Below, in pieces: positions 14,535 to 21,943 of a stretch of 28,506 nt of DNA. The translations under genes and the position numbers were made by a program. The stretch spans positions 1-28,506 of the forward strand of contig CAJURO010000013.1 of assembly GCA_910588985.1 (NCBI GenBank). The letters are read 5' to 3'. Each line of letters starts with the position of its first letter. The stretch's first letter is position 1. The notes below the pieces were generated by a model. It saw nothing but the letters and a program-made list of their open reading frames with translations, made no database searches and had not been told where the DNA came from. This DNA comes from an uncultured Eggerthellaceae bacterium (GTDB taxonomy: Bacteria > Actinomycetota > Coriobacteriia > Coriobacteriales > Eggerthellaceae).

Positions 14535-15119
14535 ATGTACGCAATTGTTAAGACTGGTGGCAAGCAGTATAAGGTTGCGCCTGGGGACAAGATCAACGTC
14601 GAAAAGATCCCGGCAGAAGTTGGGGAGACGATCGCCCTCGATGCCATTTGCATCGTTGATGGCACTAAGGTCGAAGCTGATCCGACCGTTGCTGCAAAGA
14701 CGAAGGTCGAGGCAAAGGTCCTCAACCAGTTCAAGGACAAGAAGCAGCTCGTCTTCAAGTTCAAGAAGCGCAAGGGCTACAAGAAGATGCAAGGTCATCG
14801 TCAGCCGCTGACGCGCATCCAGATCGTCACGGTAGGATCTGAGAAGTTCAAGGAGGCCAAGAAGGCGGCTCCTAAGGCTGAGAAGAAGACAGCCGAGAAG
14901 GACGTCGAGAAGACGGAGAAGGCTGCTAAGGCTCCAGCGAAGGCAAGCTCTAAGGCTACCGCGAAGACAACGGCTAAGCCTGCGGAGAAGAAGACGGCTA
15001 CCAAGGCTGAGAAGGCTCCTGCAAAGAGCACGGCTAAGACGGCAAAGGCGGACGAAAAGCCGAAGGCCGCTAAGAAGACGACAACGAAAAAGGCTGACGA
15101 AAAGCCAACCGAGGAATAG
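14535..15119 (+). CDS. rplU: Ribosomal protein bL21 with H1-like Lys/Ala tail
   Basis: bL21 binds 23S rRNA in the large subunit. The core (residues 1 to about 105) is standard: MYAIVKTGGKQYKVAPGD at the start, then KKRKGYKKMQGHRQPLTRIQI near its end. The family normally ends there, but this product has 194 residues. The extra ~90 residues are Lys/Ala/Thr/Pro-rich with short KAPAK and KTTAK-like units, resembling bacterial histone H1-like tails, and finish acidic (DEKPTEE). The tail should be disordered and very basic. The start at 14535 is set by AAGGAG at 14520-14525 and the conserved MYAIV; an in-frame ATG at 14502 lies before that site. A good promoter precedes it at 14467-14495. rpmA follows in 18 bases. 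Identity is secure, tail function unknown. Confidence 0.95.
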   Translation: MYAIVKTGGKQYKVAPGDKINVEKIPAEVGETIALDAICIVDGTKVEADPTVAAKTKVEAKVLNQFKDKKQLVFKFKKRKGYKKMQGHRQPLTRIQIVTVGSEKFKEAKKAAPKAEKKTAEKDVEKTEKAAKAPAKASSKATAKTTAKPAEKKTATKAEKAPAKSTAKTAKADEKPKAAKKTTTKKADEKPTEE

Positions 15120-15137
15120 GTCGAGGGGGCAGTACAA

Positions 15138-15395
15138 ATGGCACACAAGAAAGGTCTTGGCTCAACCAGGAACGGTCGCGATTCTAAGGCAAAGCGTCTT
15201 GGCGTGAAGATGTTCGCTGGTCAGCAGGTCAATACTGGCAACGTTATCGTTCGTCAACGCGGAACGCATTTCCATCCTGGCGAGAATGTCGGACGTGGTG
15301 GCGATGACACCCTGTTCGCCCTCTGCGATGGCACGCTCAAGTTCACGCGTGGAGATAAGCGCAAGATCCACGTGATCCCAAGCACAGAGGCTTAA
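15138..15395 (+). CDS. rpmA: Ribosomal protein bL27
   Basis: bL27 has its N-terminus near the peptidyl transferase centre. The 85-residue product starts MAHKKGLGSTRNGRDSKAKR and is of normal length. It lacks the short N-terminal extension that Firmicutes remove with the Prp protease. Consistent with this, there is no prp gene between rplU and rpmA. GAGGGGG lies upstream of the ATG at 15138. An 11-bp hairpin follows before obgE. Confidence 0.97.
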   Translation: MAHKKGLGSTRNGRDSKAKRLGVKMFAGQQVNTGNVIVRQRGTHFHPGENVGRGGDDTLFALCDGTLKFTRGDKRKIHVIPSTEA

Positions 15396-15450
15396 AGGTT
15401 AAGCATCTGGAATATATGCGAGTACCAGAAGCATTATCACACTGACCATG

Positions 15451-15480
15451 AACAAGCCCTCGCAAGAGGGCTTGTTTGTT
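15451..15480 (+). terminator. Hairpin between rpmA and obgE
   Basis: AACAAGCCCTC at 15451-15461 and GAGGGCTTGTT at 15466-15476 form an 11-bp stem with a GCAA tetraloop, followed by a short T-rich TGTT. It ends just before the GGAGG of obgE. It probably terminates or attenuates transcription after rpmA, lowering obgE relative to the ribosomal genes. Confidence 0.75.
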
Positions 15481-15494
15481 GGAGGTACACGATT
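15481..15494 (+). promoter_or_regulatory. Ribosome binding site and AUU start of obgE
   Basis: GGAGGT at 15481-15486 is followed five bases later by ATT (15492-15494), then codons for FVDKV. This spacing is ideal and fixes the start, although ATT is not a usual start codon. Confidence 0.7.
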
Positions 15495-16883
15495 TTCGTA
15501 GACAAAGTACATATCAATGTCAAAGGTGGCGATGGTGGAGCGGGATGCATGTCGTTTCGCCGTGAAGCGCATGTGCCTAAAGGCGGCCCTGATGGAGGCG
15601 ACGGAGGTCACGGTGGCGATGTCATCGTCGAAGCTGACGCATCCCTTTCTTCCCTGATCGAGTATCGTTTCAAGCATCATTTCAAAGCTGAGCGCGGAAC
15701 ACATGGCAAAGGCTCTAAGATGCATGGCGCTCGAGGAGAGGATAGGATCCTTCGCGTCCCTGTTGGCACGCAGATCCGCGAGTGGTCAGAGGAGGACAAG
15801 GCATCAGGCGAGCTTATTGCTGACCTCGTCCATGATGGCGATCGCATCATTGTTGCATCGGGAGGCATGGGTGGACGTGGCAACACGCATTTTGTCACCT
15901 CTACGCGTCGTGCGCCTGCTTTCGCAGAACTCGGCGAGCCGGCTGAAGATGTATGGATCGAGCTTGAGATGAAGCTCTTGGCTGATGCTGCTCTTGTGGG
16001 CATGCCAAGCGCCGGCAAGTCAAGCCTCATCGCAAAGATGAGCGCAGCTCGACCGAAGATAGGCGACTATCCGTTCACCACGCTTGTTCCCAACCTTGGT
16101 GTTGCAACGAGCGGGGATGAGAGCTTTGTCATCGCAGATGTTCCCGGCTTGATCGAAGGGGCGCATGAAGGGCGAGGTCTTGGGCACGAGTTTTTGAAGC
16201 ATATTGAGCGAAGCGCGATCATCGTCCATGTTGTTGATTTGACTGGCGATTACGAGCAGCGCGATCCCCTTGAGGATTATCGCATCATCGAATCAGAGCT
16301 AGCTCTTTACGCGAAGGAGCTTGCCGAGCGTCCCCGCATTGTCGTGGCGAACAAGGCAGATGTTCCAGGAACGGAAGACGCGATCGCGTGTCTTGCCGAG
16401 GCTGTGAGCGCTGACTCGCTCAAAGCGGCAGGTGGTGACGAGTTCGCACCTCGCCGAATCGATCCCAAGCTCTATGTTGTGAGCGCCCTTACAGGAGAGG
16501 GTATCTCATCGCTCAAAGCTGCTATCGCAAGCAAAGTGCGCGAGCTTCGCGAAGAAGCGCGTAACAGCGCTGAGGTGCGACCTGAGTTTGATAGAACATG
16601 GGAATTCAAGCGCGATCGCCAAGATAGGCATTTCGATATCATCCAGGTGGAAGACGGCATCTTTGAGGTCCATGGCAAGCAGATCGAGCGCATGGTCATC
16701 CAGACGGATTGGGAGAACGAGGAGGCCATCAGCTTCCTTCAGCATCGTATGCGCAGGATCGGTCTTGATGATGCGCTCGCTTCGGCAGGGGCGGTCGACG
16801 GGGATGAGATAACGATCTGCAACCGTACGTTTACCTATGAGGGTAGCGGTGCAGAGGATATCTATCGCGAGCTAGATATTTAA
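15492..16883 (+). CDS. obgE: Obg GTPase with non-canonical AUU start
   Basis: Obg is an essential GTPase in 50S ribosome assembly and stress response. The 463-residue product has a Gly-rich Obg fold (1 to about 160), a G domain and a C-terminal OCT domain (about 365-445) of Gram-positive type. G1 is GMPSAGKSS (Lys176, Ser177), switch II is DVPGLIEGA, and G4 is NKAD. The conserved N-terminus FVDKVHINVKGGDGG is encoded only if translation starts at ATT 15492, with GGAGGT five bases before. No in-frame ATG, GTG or TTG occurs between 15441 and 15549. Starting at ATG 15549 would delete 19 conserved residues. AUU starts are known in infC and pcnB of E. coli, where they permit IF3-sensitive control. 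A sequencing error (ATG to ATT) is the alternative. proB follows in 14 bases. Confidence 0.93.
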   Translation: MFVDKVHINVKGGDGGAGCMSFRREAHVPKGGPDGGDGGHGGDVIVEADASLSSLIEYRFKHHFKAERGTHGKGSKMHGARGEDRILRVPVGTQIREWSEEDKASGELIADLVHDGDRIIVASGGMGGRGNTHFVTSTRRAPAFAELGEPAEDVWIELEMKLLADAALVGMPSAGKSSLIAKMSAARPKIGDYPFTTLVPNLGVATSGDESFVIADVPGLIEGAHEGRGLGHEFLKHIERSAIIVHVVDLTGDYEQRDPLEDYRIIESELALYAKELAERPRIVVANKADVPGTEDAIACLAEAVSADSLKAAGGDEFAPRRIDPKLYVVSALTGEGISSLKAAIASKVRELREEARNSAEVRPEFDRTWEFKRDRQDRHFDIIQVEDGIFEVHGKQIERMVIQTDWENEEAISFLQHRMRRIGLDDALASAGAVDGDEITICNRTFTYEGSGAEDIYRELDI

Positions 16884-16897
16884 GGAGAGATCAAAGA

Positions 16898-18019
16898 ATG
16901 GCCCACCATGCGCAACGGATCGTCATCAAGATCGGCTCTTCAACATTAACGCGGACAGATAGCTCGATCGATACTGACTACATCGCCACTATCGCTGCGC
17001 AGATATCTCCGCTCATCGAGGAGGGCTTCGAGGTTGTTATCGTTTCCTCGGGTGCCATCGCATGCGGGCTTGAGAAGCTTGGCATTGAAACGCGTCCTGA
17101 TGATATGCCTTCGCTTCAGGCAGCAGCCTCTGTTGGGCAAAGCGCGCTCGCAAAAGCATATGCTGACGCCTTTGGCGCATATGGCCTGCTTACGTCGCTT
17201 GTTCTTCTCACGCGGCGTGATACGGCAGATAGAAGCGCTTATCTTCACGCGAGGGACACGCTTTCCCAATTGCTTGCATTTGGGGTCGTTCCTGTGGTGA
17301 ATGAGAACGATACGGTGAGCGTCGAGCAGATCCGCTTCGGGGATAATGACACGCTTGCTGCGCTTGTTGCAGTCCTTGTTGACGCTTCGCTCTTGCTCAT
17401 CCTTTCTGATATAGATGGTCTGTACGACCGTGACCCTTCCGCTCCAGGCGCTGAGATCATCCCTATGGTCGAGCGGATCGATCGAGCGATCATCGATATC
17501 TCTGGCGGTGCGGGAACAACAGCTGGTTCAGGGGGGATGCTCACGAAAGTGCTTGCGGCACGGGTGATGATGGCTGCTGGGATTAGAACTGCTATCGTGA
17601 ATGGCAGGAGTGCAGACATTGTCACAAAGGTGGCACACGGCGCTCTTGTGGGCACTGTGTTCGAGCCAAGGAGCCTTAAGCATGAGATAACGCCGCGCAA
17701 GCTTTGGCTTGCGCTTGGAGATTCAACGCGCGGGCAGATCGTCGTGGATGCTGGTGCAGCCGCGGCATTGCGCGAGCGGGGCAGTTCGCTTCTCAGCGTC
17801 GGCATTACGCATGTCGAAGGTCGATTTGACGCAGATGACGTGGTGGATATCATCGATGCAAAGGGCAATGTCATTGCACGTGGCAAATCATCGGCCGCAA
17901 GCGACCTGATCAGCCTTGCGTGTGGGATGGATCGAGACCAGCTCGCGCAGAATCGTCTTGTATGCGATCTTGCTTCCCAGCCAGTGATTCATCGAGATGA
18001 TCTCATCGTTTTCGAGTAA
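16898..18019 (+). CDS. proB: Glutamate 5-kinase
   Basis: This enzyme phosphorylates glutamate to gamma-glutamyl phosphate, the first and feedback-controlled step of proline synthesis. The 373-residue product has an amino acid kinase domain followed by a C-terminal PUA domain (about 280-365), as in the long form of the enzyme. Nucleotide and substrate motifs include VIKIGSSTL at the N-terminus, VVIVSSGAIACG, FGDNDTLAALVA, LLILSDIDGLYDRDP and the glycine-rich GTTAGSGGMLTKVLAA. The ATG at 16898 follows AAGGAGA. It sits between obgE and proA, 14 bases from each, so the run is most likely one transcript. proC is not in the window. Confidence 0.97.
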   Translation: MAHHAQRIVIKIGSSTLTRTDSSIDTDYIATIAAQISPLIEEGFEVVIVSSGAIACGLEKLGIETRPDDMPSLQAAASVGQSALAKAYADAFGAYGLLTSLVLLTRRDTADRSAYLHARDTLSQLLAFGVVPVVNENDTVSVEQIRFGDNDTLAALVAVLVDASLLLILSDIDGLYDRDPSAPGAEIIPMVERIDRAIIDISGGAGTTAGSGGMLTKVLAARVMMAAGIRTAIVNGRSADIVTKVAHGALVGTVFEPRSLKHEITPRKLWLALGDSTRGQIVVDAGAAAALRERGSSLLSVGITHVEGRFDADDVVDIIDAKGNVIARGKSSAASDLISLACGMDRDQLAQNRLVCDLASQPVIHRDDLIVFE

Positions 18020-18033
18020 GAGAGGGCAAGCGA

Positions 18034-19329
18034 ATGGATGAGCTATCAAATGAGATAGAGCTGCTTTGCCGACGCGCACATTGCGCAAGCATGGAGCTTG
18101 CGCTTACGGATGAGCAGACACGCAATAATGCGCTCATGCTCATGAGCCGATCGCTTATCGAGCATGCGGATGAGATACTCTCAGCAAATGCGCTCGATAG
18201 AGAGAAGGCTCAAGCGGAGGGCGTGAGGGAATCGTTGATCGATCGCCTCCTTCTTACCCCTGAACGTCTCGAGGAGATCTCAAAGGCGCTGCGCGAGCTC
18301 GTTGAGCTTCCCGACCCAATCGGTGTTGTACATGAGGAGCGCGTCCTCTACAACGGGCTTATCCTCAAGCGCATAAGCGTGCCACTTGGTGTGATCGGCA
18401 TCATCTATGAGGCACGTCCGAACGTTACCGCTGATGCAGCAGGAATCTGCCTCAAGAGCGGAAACGCTGTCATTTTGCGCGGAGGGAGCCTTGCGGCACA
18501 TACGAACGAGGTCATGGGGGCGGTGCTTGCAGAAGCTGCTGTCGAGGCTGGACTTCCTGAAGGATCGATCCAATCCATCACATCGACCGAGAGGACGGCA
18601 AGCGACCTTCTCATGCAGATGCACGGTCTTGTTGATGTCATCATCCCTCGAGGGGGCAAGGGGCTGATCGAGCATTGCGTGGAAACTTCAAAGGTTCCCG
18701 TCATCGAGACAGGGACGGGGAACTGTCATGTCTATGTGCATCGCAGCGCCGATCTTGAACAAGCACGCGATATCATCGTGAATGCAAAATGCCGCCGCTA
18801 TGGCGTATGCAATGCCGCAGAGACGCTGCTCGTCGATGAAGAGGTTGCCAAAGAGCTTCTTATGAGCGTTGTGCCAGAGCTCTCTTGTCGCGGCGTGGAG
18901 CTGCACCTTGATGACGGGGCATATGATATCGTCTCTTCCTTGGCTGCAACAGGTCTTTTGGATGAAGATGCCGTGTTCGACCATGCGCAAGAGCAGGACT
19001 GGGAGACGGAATATCTGGGACCTGAGATCGCCATTCGATGCGTCGAAGGTCTCCAAGAGGCTATCTCCCATATCAACCAGTATGGAACAAGGCATTCTGA
19101 ATCGATCGTCGCACAGGATAAGGATGCCATCGAGCGATTCCAGTGTGGTGTTGATGCAGCTGTTGTGTATGCGAACGCATCGACCGCCTTCACAGATGGA
19201 GGTCAGTTCGGACTTGGTGCCGAGATCGGCATCTCAACTCAAAAGCTCCATGTACGAGGCCCATTTGCGCTCGATGCGCTCACCTCTTACAAGTATCTTA
19301 TCGTGGGAGAGGGTCAGACACGTGTGTGA
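18034..19329 (+). CDS. proA: Gamma-glutamyl phosphate reductase
   Basis: ProA reduces the unstable product of ProB to glutamate 5-semialdehyde with NADPH. The 431-residue length is normal for this aldehyde dehydrogenase-fold enzyme. Visible motifs are IYEARPNVTADAAGICLKSG, NAVILRGGSLAAHTN, and the catalytic cysteine region RRYGVCNAAETLL (Cys259). Near the C-terminus is the GAEIGISTQKLHVRGPFAL signature. The ATG at 18034 has GAGAGGG upstream, 14 bases after the proB stop. The 3' end overlaps the probable GTG start of nadD by eight bases, indicating translational coupling. Confidence 0.97.
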   Translation: MDELSNEIELLCRRAHCASMELALTDEQTRNNALMLMSRSLIEHADEILSANALDREKAQAEGVRESLIDRLLLTPERLEEISKALRELVELPDPIGVVHEERVLYNGLILKRISVPLGVIGIIYEARPNVTADAAGICLKSGNAVILRGGSLAAHTNEVMGAVLAEAAVEAGLPEGSIQSITSTERTASDLLMQMHGLVDVIIPRGGKGLIEHCVETSKVPVIETGTGNCHVYVHRSADLEQARDIIVNAKCRRYGVCNAAETLLVDEEVAKELLMSVVPELSCRGVELHLDDGAYDIVSSLAATGLLDEDAVFDHAQEQDWETEYLGPEIAIRCVEGLQEAISHINQYGTRHSESIVAQDKDAIERFQCGVDAAVVYANASTAFTDGGQFGLGAEIGISTQKLHVRGPFALDALTSYKYLIVGEGQTRV

Positions 19330-19993
19330 TGCAAGGATGCATACCCTCTCCGAGCTGCTTGCACGCCAAGGCGAAGGTGCGCACGTTGGAATTTTGGGTG
19401 GTACGTTCGACCCTATCCATTTCGGTCATCTTGCATGTGCTGAGTTTGCCATGGACTCTGCCGAGCTTGACGCCATTCTCTTCATACCAGCGGGGAAGCC
19501 AACGTTCAAGCAAGGAGTGGAGATCGCATCAGTAGAGGATCGCCTTGCGATGACTGAGCTTGCTGTTTTCGACAATGATCGTTTTTCTGTGTCAAGCGTT
19601 GAGGCTGAGCGTGATGGCATCACGCACACGATCGATACCGTACGTGAGCTGAGCAGCGCGGCACCAGCTGGCATGACATTCTCGTTCATACTCGGCGCAG
19701 ATGCCTTCATGCTCCTTGAGGGCTGGAAGGAGTTCGACGAGCTTGTTCGCATGGTGGATTTCATCTGCGTGAGCAGGCCAGGCTATGCATTAGAGCCGAT
19801 GCTCGAGAGACGATTGAGAGATCGGGGCGTTCGCATGCGGTTCGTAGAGGCTCCCTTGCTTGATATTTCTGCGACCGAGATCAGAGAACGCCTTGCTGAT
19901 AGACGTTCCATTCGCTACTTAACGCCGCTTGCAGTCTGCGATTACATACGCGCAAAGGGGCTATATCAGGGCTCAGAGAGGATAAGCTGCTAA
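19322..19993 (+). CDS. nadD: Nicotinate-nucleotide adenylyltransferase
   Basis: NadD couples nicotinate mononucleotide with ATP to give deamido-NAD, the late step of NAD synthesis. The nucleotidyltransferase signature GGTFDPIHFGHL (T/HxGH type) is near the N-terminus, and ISATEIRERL near the C-terminus is the family's second ATP-binding motif. I choose the GTG at 19322, overlapping the end of proA, because GGAGAGGG at 19306-19313 precedes it; the product is then 223 residues. The ATG at 19337 is the alternative, although its upstream AAGG is too close. The open frame extends much further upstream inside proA, but that part is a shadow. The stop overlaps the ATG of yqeK by one base (TAATG). 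Confidence 0.94.
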   Translation: MCDARMHTLSELLARQGEGAHVGILGGTFDPIHFGHLACAEFAMDSAELDAILFIPAGKPTFKQGVEIASVEDRLAMTELAVFDNDRFSVSSVEAERDGITHTIDTVRELSSAAPAGMTFSFILGADAFMLLEGWKEFDELVRMVDFICVSRPGYALEPMLERRLRDRGVRMRFVEAPLLDISATEIRERLADRRSIRYLTPLAVCDYIRAKGLYQGSERISC

Positions 19994-20607
19994 TGGATGC
20001 GCTCGGAAGGGACTTCTATGATGCCCGCGAAGCCGATCTTGCCGAACGGGTGAGCGAACGTCGGCTTGCACACATCAAAGGGGTAGCCGAAATGTGTGCT
20101 GAGCTTGCTGCTGTGTATGGGGTAGATGCTGCATCGGCTCGGTTGGCAGGGCTGCTTCATGACTGGGACAAAGGGTATGACGATGATCAGATAAGAGAGC
20201 GAGTGAGAGAGCTTGGCATCGAGGATGAGATCGGTGCGCGGGTTGTAGAGGAGATGCCCCGCGTGCTGCATGGTCCTACTGCGGCGGCCGCACTTGCACG
20301 GACATGGCCCGAGATCCCTTCTGATATCATCGAGGCGATACGTACTCACACGACCGCGTCGACCACGATGAGCTCTCTTGGCAAGATCCTCTATGTTGCT
20401 GACGCCATTGAGCCGTCGAGGACATTTGAGGACGCGCCTTATCTTCGCTCGCTCATCGGCGCTGTGAGCTTAGATGAGCTGTACTTTTTGGTATATAAGT
20501 TCTGGACGCGTGCGCTCATCGACCATGATGCCGTCTTGCATCCAGATACGATTGAGATATGGAATCAGCTTGCACGGGAACGCAAGCATCATCAATGGAA
20601 GGAATAA
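19993..20607 (+). CDS. yqeK: YqeK-type HD hydrolase (Ap4A hydrolase)
   Basis: A 204-residue HD-domain protein of the YqeK family, which hydrolyses diadenosine tetraphosphate symmetrically to two ADP. Metal ligands are visible: an early His in RLAHIKGVAEMC, the HD pair in GLLHDWDKGY, His in VLHGPTAAA, and His in AIRTHTT. A downstream Asp is in ILYVADAIEPSR, where the family also has a conserved YIADxIEP-like motif. The start overlaps the nadD stop by one base. The nadD-yqeK-rsfS order is a widely conserved synteny that supports the call. Confidence 0.93.
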   Translation: MDALGRDFYDAREADLAERVSERRLAHIKGVAEMCAELAAVYGVDAASARLAGLLHDWDKGYDDDQIRERVRELGIEDEIGARVVEEMPRVLHGPTAAAALARTWPEIPSDIIEAIRTHTTASTTMSSLGKILYVADAIEPSRTFEDAPYLRSLIGAVSLDELYFLVYKFWTRALIDHDAVLHPDTIEIWNQLARERKHHQWKE

Positions 20608-20614
20608 AAATCAT

Positions 20615-21055
20615 ATGGCTGAGATGATCGAGCAAAAAGAACGTTCTCGTCAGGCCGCACTTATTGCTGCAAGGGCAGCCGATACGAAGAAGGCAACCGA
20701 TATCATGGTCCAAGAGATGACCGATCTCATTGGTATCACCGATTACTTCGTTATCGTTACAGTGGCAAACAACCGACAGGTCGATGCGATAGTGGATGAG
20801 GTCGAAGATAAGCTCCGCGAGGAGCTTAGCCTTAAGCCTCTCAATCGCGAGACGTCAAAGGACGGGTCGTGGTCGCTGCTTGACTATGGAGACATCGTTA
20901 TCCATGTTTTCCAGCCTGAAACCCGCGAGTACTATCGTCTTGAGTCTCTTTGGAATGAGGCGCCCGTGATCGATTTGAGTCGTGAAGAGGGATTTGAGAA
21001 CCTCGAGTACTCGGATCGCATAGCGGAGCTTATCGAGAAGGCTCGTGAGCGCTAG
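20615..21055 (+). CDS. rsfS: Ribosomal silencing factor RsfS
   Basis: RsfS binds uL14 and blocks joining of ribosomal subunits in nutrient limitation. The 146-residue product carries the family signature DLIGITDYFVIVT, followed by NNRQVDAIVDEVEDKL and the WSLLDYGDIVIHVFQPETREYYRLESLW block. The ATG at 20615 has AAGGAA about ten bases upstream, eight bases after the yqeK stop. The C-terminal helix runs to about residue 146, slightly longer than the minimal family. The stop overlaps the stop of the convergent membrane gene on the other strand by four bases, with no visible terminator between them. Confidence 0.95.
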   Translation: MAEMIEQKERSRQAALIAARAADTKKATDIMVQEMTDLIGITDYFVIVTVANNRQVDAIVDEVEDKLREELSLKPLNRETSKDGSWSLLDYGDIVIHVFQPETREYYRLESLWNEAPVIDLSREEGFENLEYSDRIAELIEKARER

Positions 21056-21696
21056 GTGAAAAAGTTGAGCTGTATGTAAGAAGCGGTACAGCAGCCGAGG
21101 AACACTATCACGATGATAGCGAGCACAAGGTTGGCCTTGCGTTCGCTTTTGAGCAGGATGAAGCCTTCGCAAACAAGGGGATAGAGCACCCAAACATAGA
21201 TCACGGCAACGAATCCGATGACGATATCGTTCACAAGCCATGCTTGGCCAAAGATGTTGAGTGGAAGCCCTGAGTTATCCCAGAAGGGGTATTTGCCCGT
21301 GCTATCAGGCTGGTTGATCATGAGTCCGATCACAAGCTCAAGCACCGCAGCAATGGTCACGCAAGTAATGAATGTTTCCAAAAGCGCGCCTGCAAGCATG
21401 CGGCGGCGCTTCACGATGCTCTCTTTGAGGGGTTCGATCAAAAACGTGATGGCTACCGAACCGAATCCGTAGACCCAGTAAGGATGGTACCAAGGGTCGG
21501 TCCATACCGCATAATCATCCGCAACTATTCCAAAGAAGTAATCCATGAACATGCAATAGGGGATCTCGAGCCAATGGCCAACGATCGTGAAGATGCAGAA
21601 TGACGCTATCACCGAGCGCCAAAAGCCCCATGTTTTGGGGGCGAAGTATCCTATCTCATCTTCCTTCGTAGGCTTGTAAAGGATATGCTTCTTCAT
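21052..21696 (-). CDS. Putative ABC transporter permease-like membrane protein (CmpB family)
   Basis: A 214-residue membrane protein with about five to six hydrophobic segments and a basic cytoplasmic loop (SIVKRRRMLAGALLE). The block YPFWDNSGLPLNIFGQAWLV resembles the WDYSxLPLNIxGxI motif of the ABC_trans_CmpB family (putative ABC transporter type IV), common in anaerobic Gram-positives. No ATPase is nearby, so a transport role is not shown. The ATG at 21696 lacks a good ribosome binding site and lies inside an ATGA overlap with a short upstream frame (21693-21884). Translation may thus depend on coupling. It is the only clear minus-strand gene in the window and converges with rsfS, overlapping its stop by four bases. 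Confidence 0.7.
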   Translation of the reverse strand: MKKHILYKPTKEDEIGYFAPKTWGFWRSVIASFCIFTIVGHWLEIPYCMFMDYFFGIVADDYAVWTDPWYHPYWVYGFGSVAITFLIEPLKESIVKRRRMLAGALLETFITCVTIAAVLELVIGLMINQPDSTGKYPFWDNSGLPLNIFGQAWLVNDIVIGFVAVIYVWVLYPLVCEGFILLKSERKANLVLAIIVIVFLGCCTASYIQLNFFT

Positions 21697-21943
21697 CGCT
21701 TACGCTCGATCTTCTTCTCAAGGTTGAGCACATATATGCTGCTTTCTCCTCCGCTGAAGCTACAATACGCTACCTTGCCGATCTGGTTAGCGGCTATGAG
21801 AACACATTGTCTTTTCGTTGCTTTTATGTTGCTATTTCTCTGATTTGATGGATGTTTCTTCGAGAGGAACATGAGCAAGCGCATACAGCTGTGAAATATG
21901 AGACAATGAGGTCAAAAGAAACCAGGTCCGATATGGGGGACCG
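21697..21943. other. Divergent intergenic region
   Basis: A 247-base stretch between the minus-strand membrane gene and the recJ-helicase gene. It must hold both divergent promoters, but I find no convincing -35/-10 pair on either strand. On the minus strand a 63-codon frame (21693-21884) ends in an ATGA overlap with the membrane gene. Its codons (many AGA, ATA, AAA) look non-native, so I do not call it a gene. A GGAGGAG within it could serve a short leader frame on that strand. Confidence 0.4.

Noticed and set aside
14532..15148. Long frames on the minus strand opposite rplU (Leu/Arg-rich and Ala/Phe/Val-rich products)
   Set aside because: They are shadows created by the repetitive AAG/GCT codons of the L21 tail; composition is low-complexity and no ribosome binding site fits.
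18869..19321. Upstream extension of the nadD frame inside proA
   Set aside because: This part overlaps the conserved C-terminal half of ProA in another frame. NadD proteins begin shortly before GGTFDPIHFGHL.
21693..21884. 63-codon minus-strand frame upstream of the membrane gene
   Set aside because: It is rich in AGA, ATA and AAA codons unlike neighbours, and has no ribosome binding site or motif. Kept only as a possible leader.
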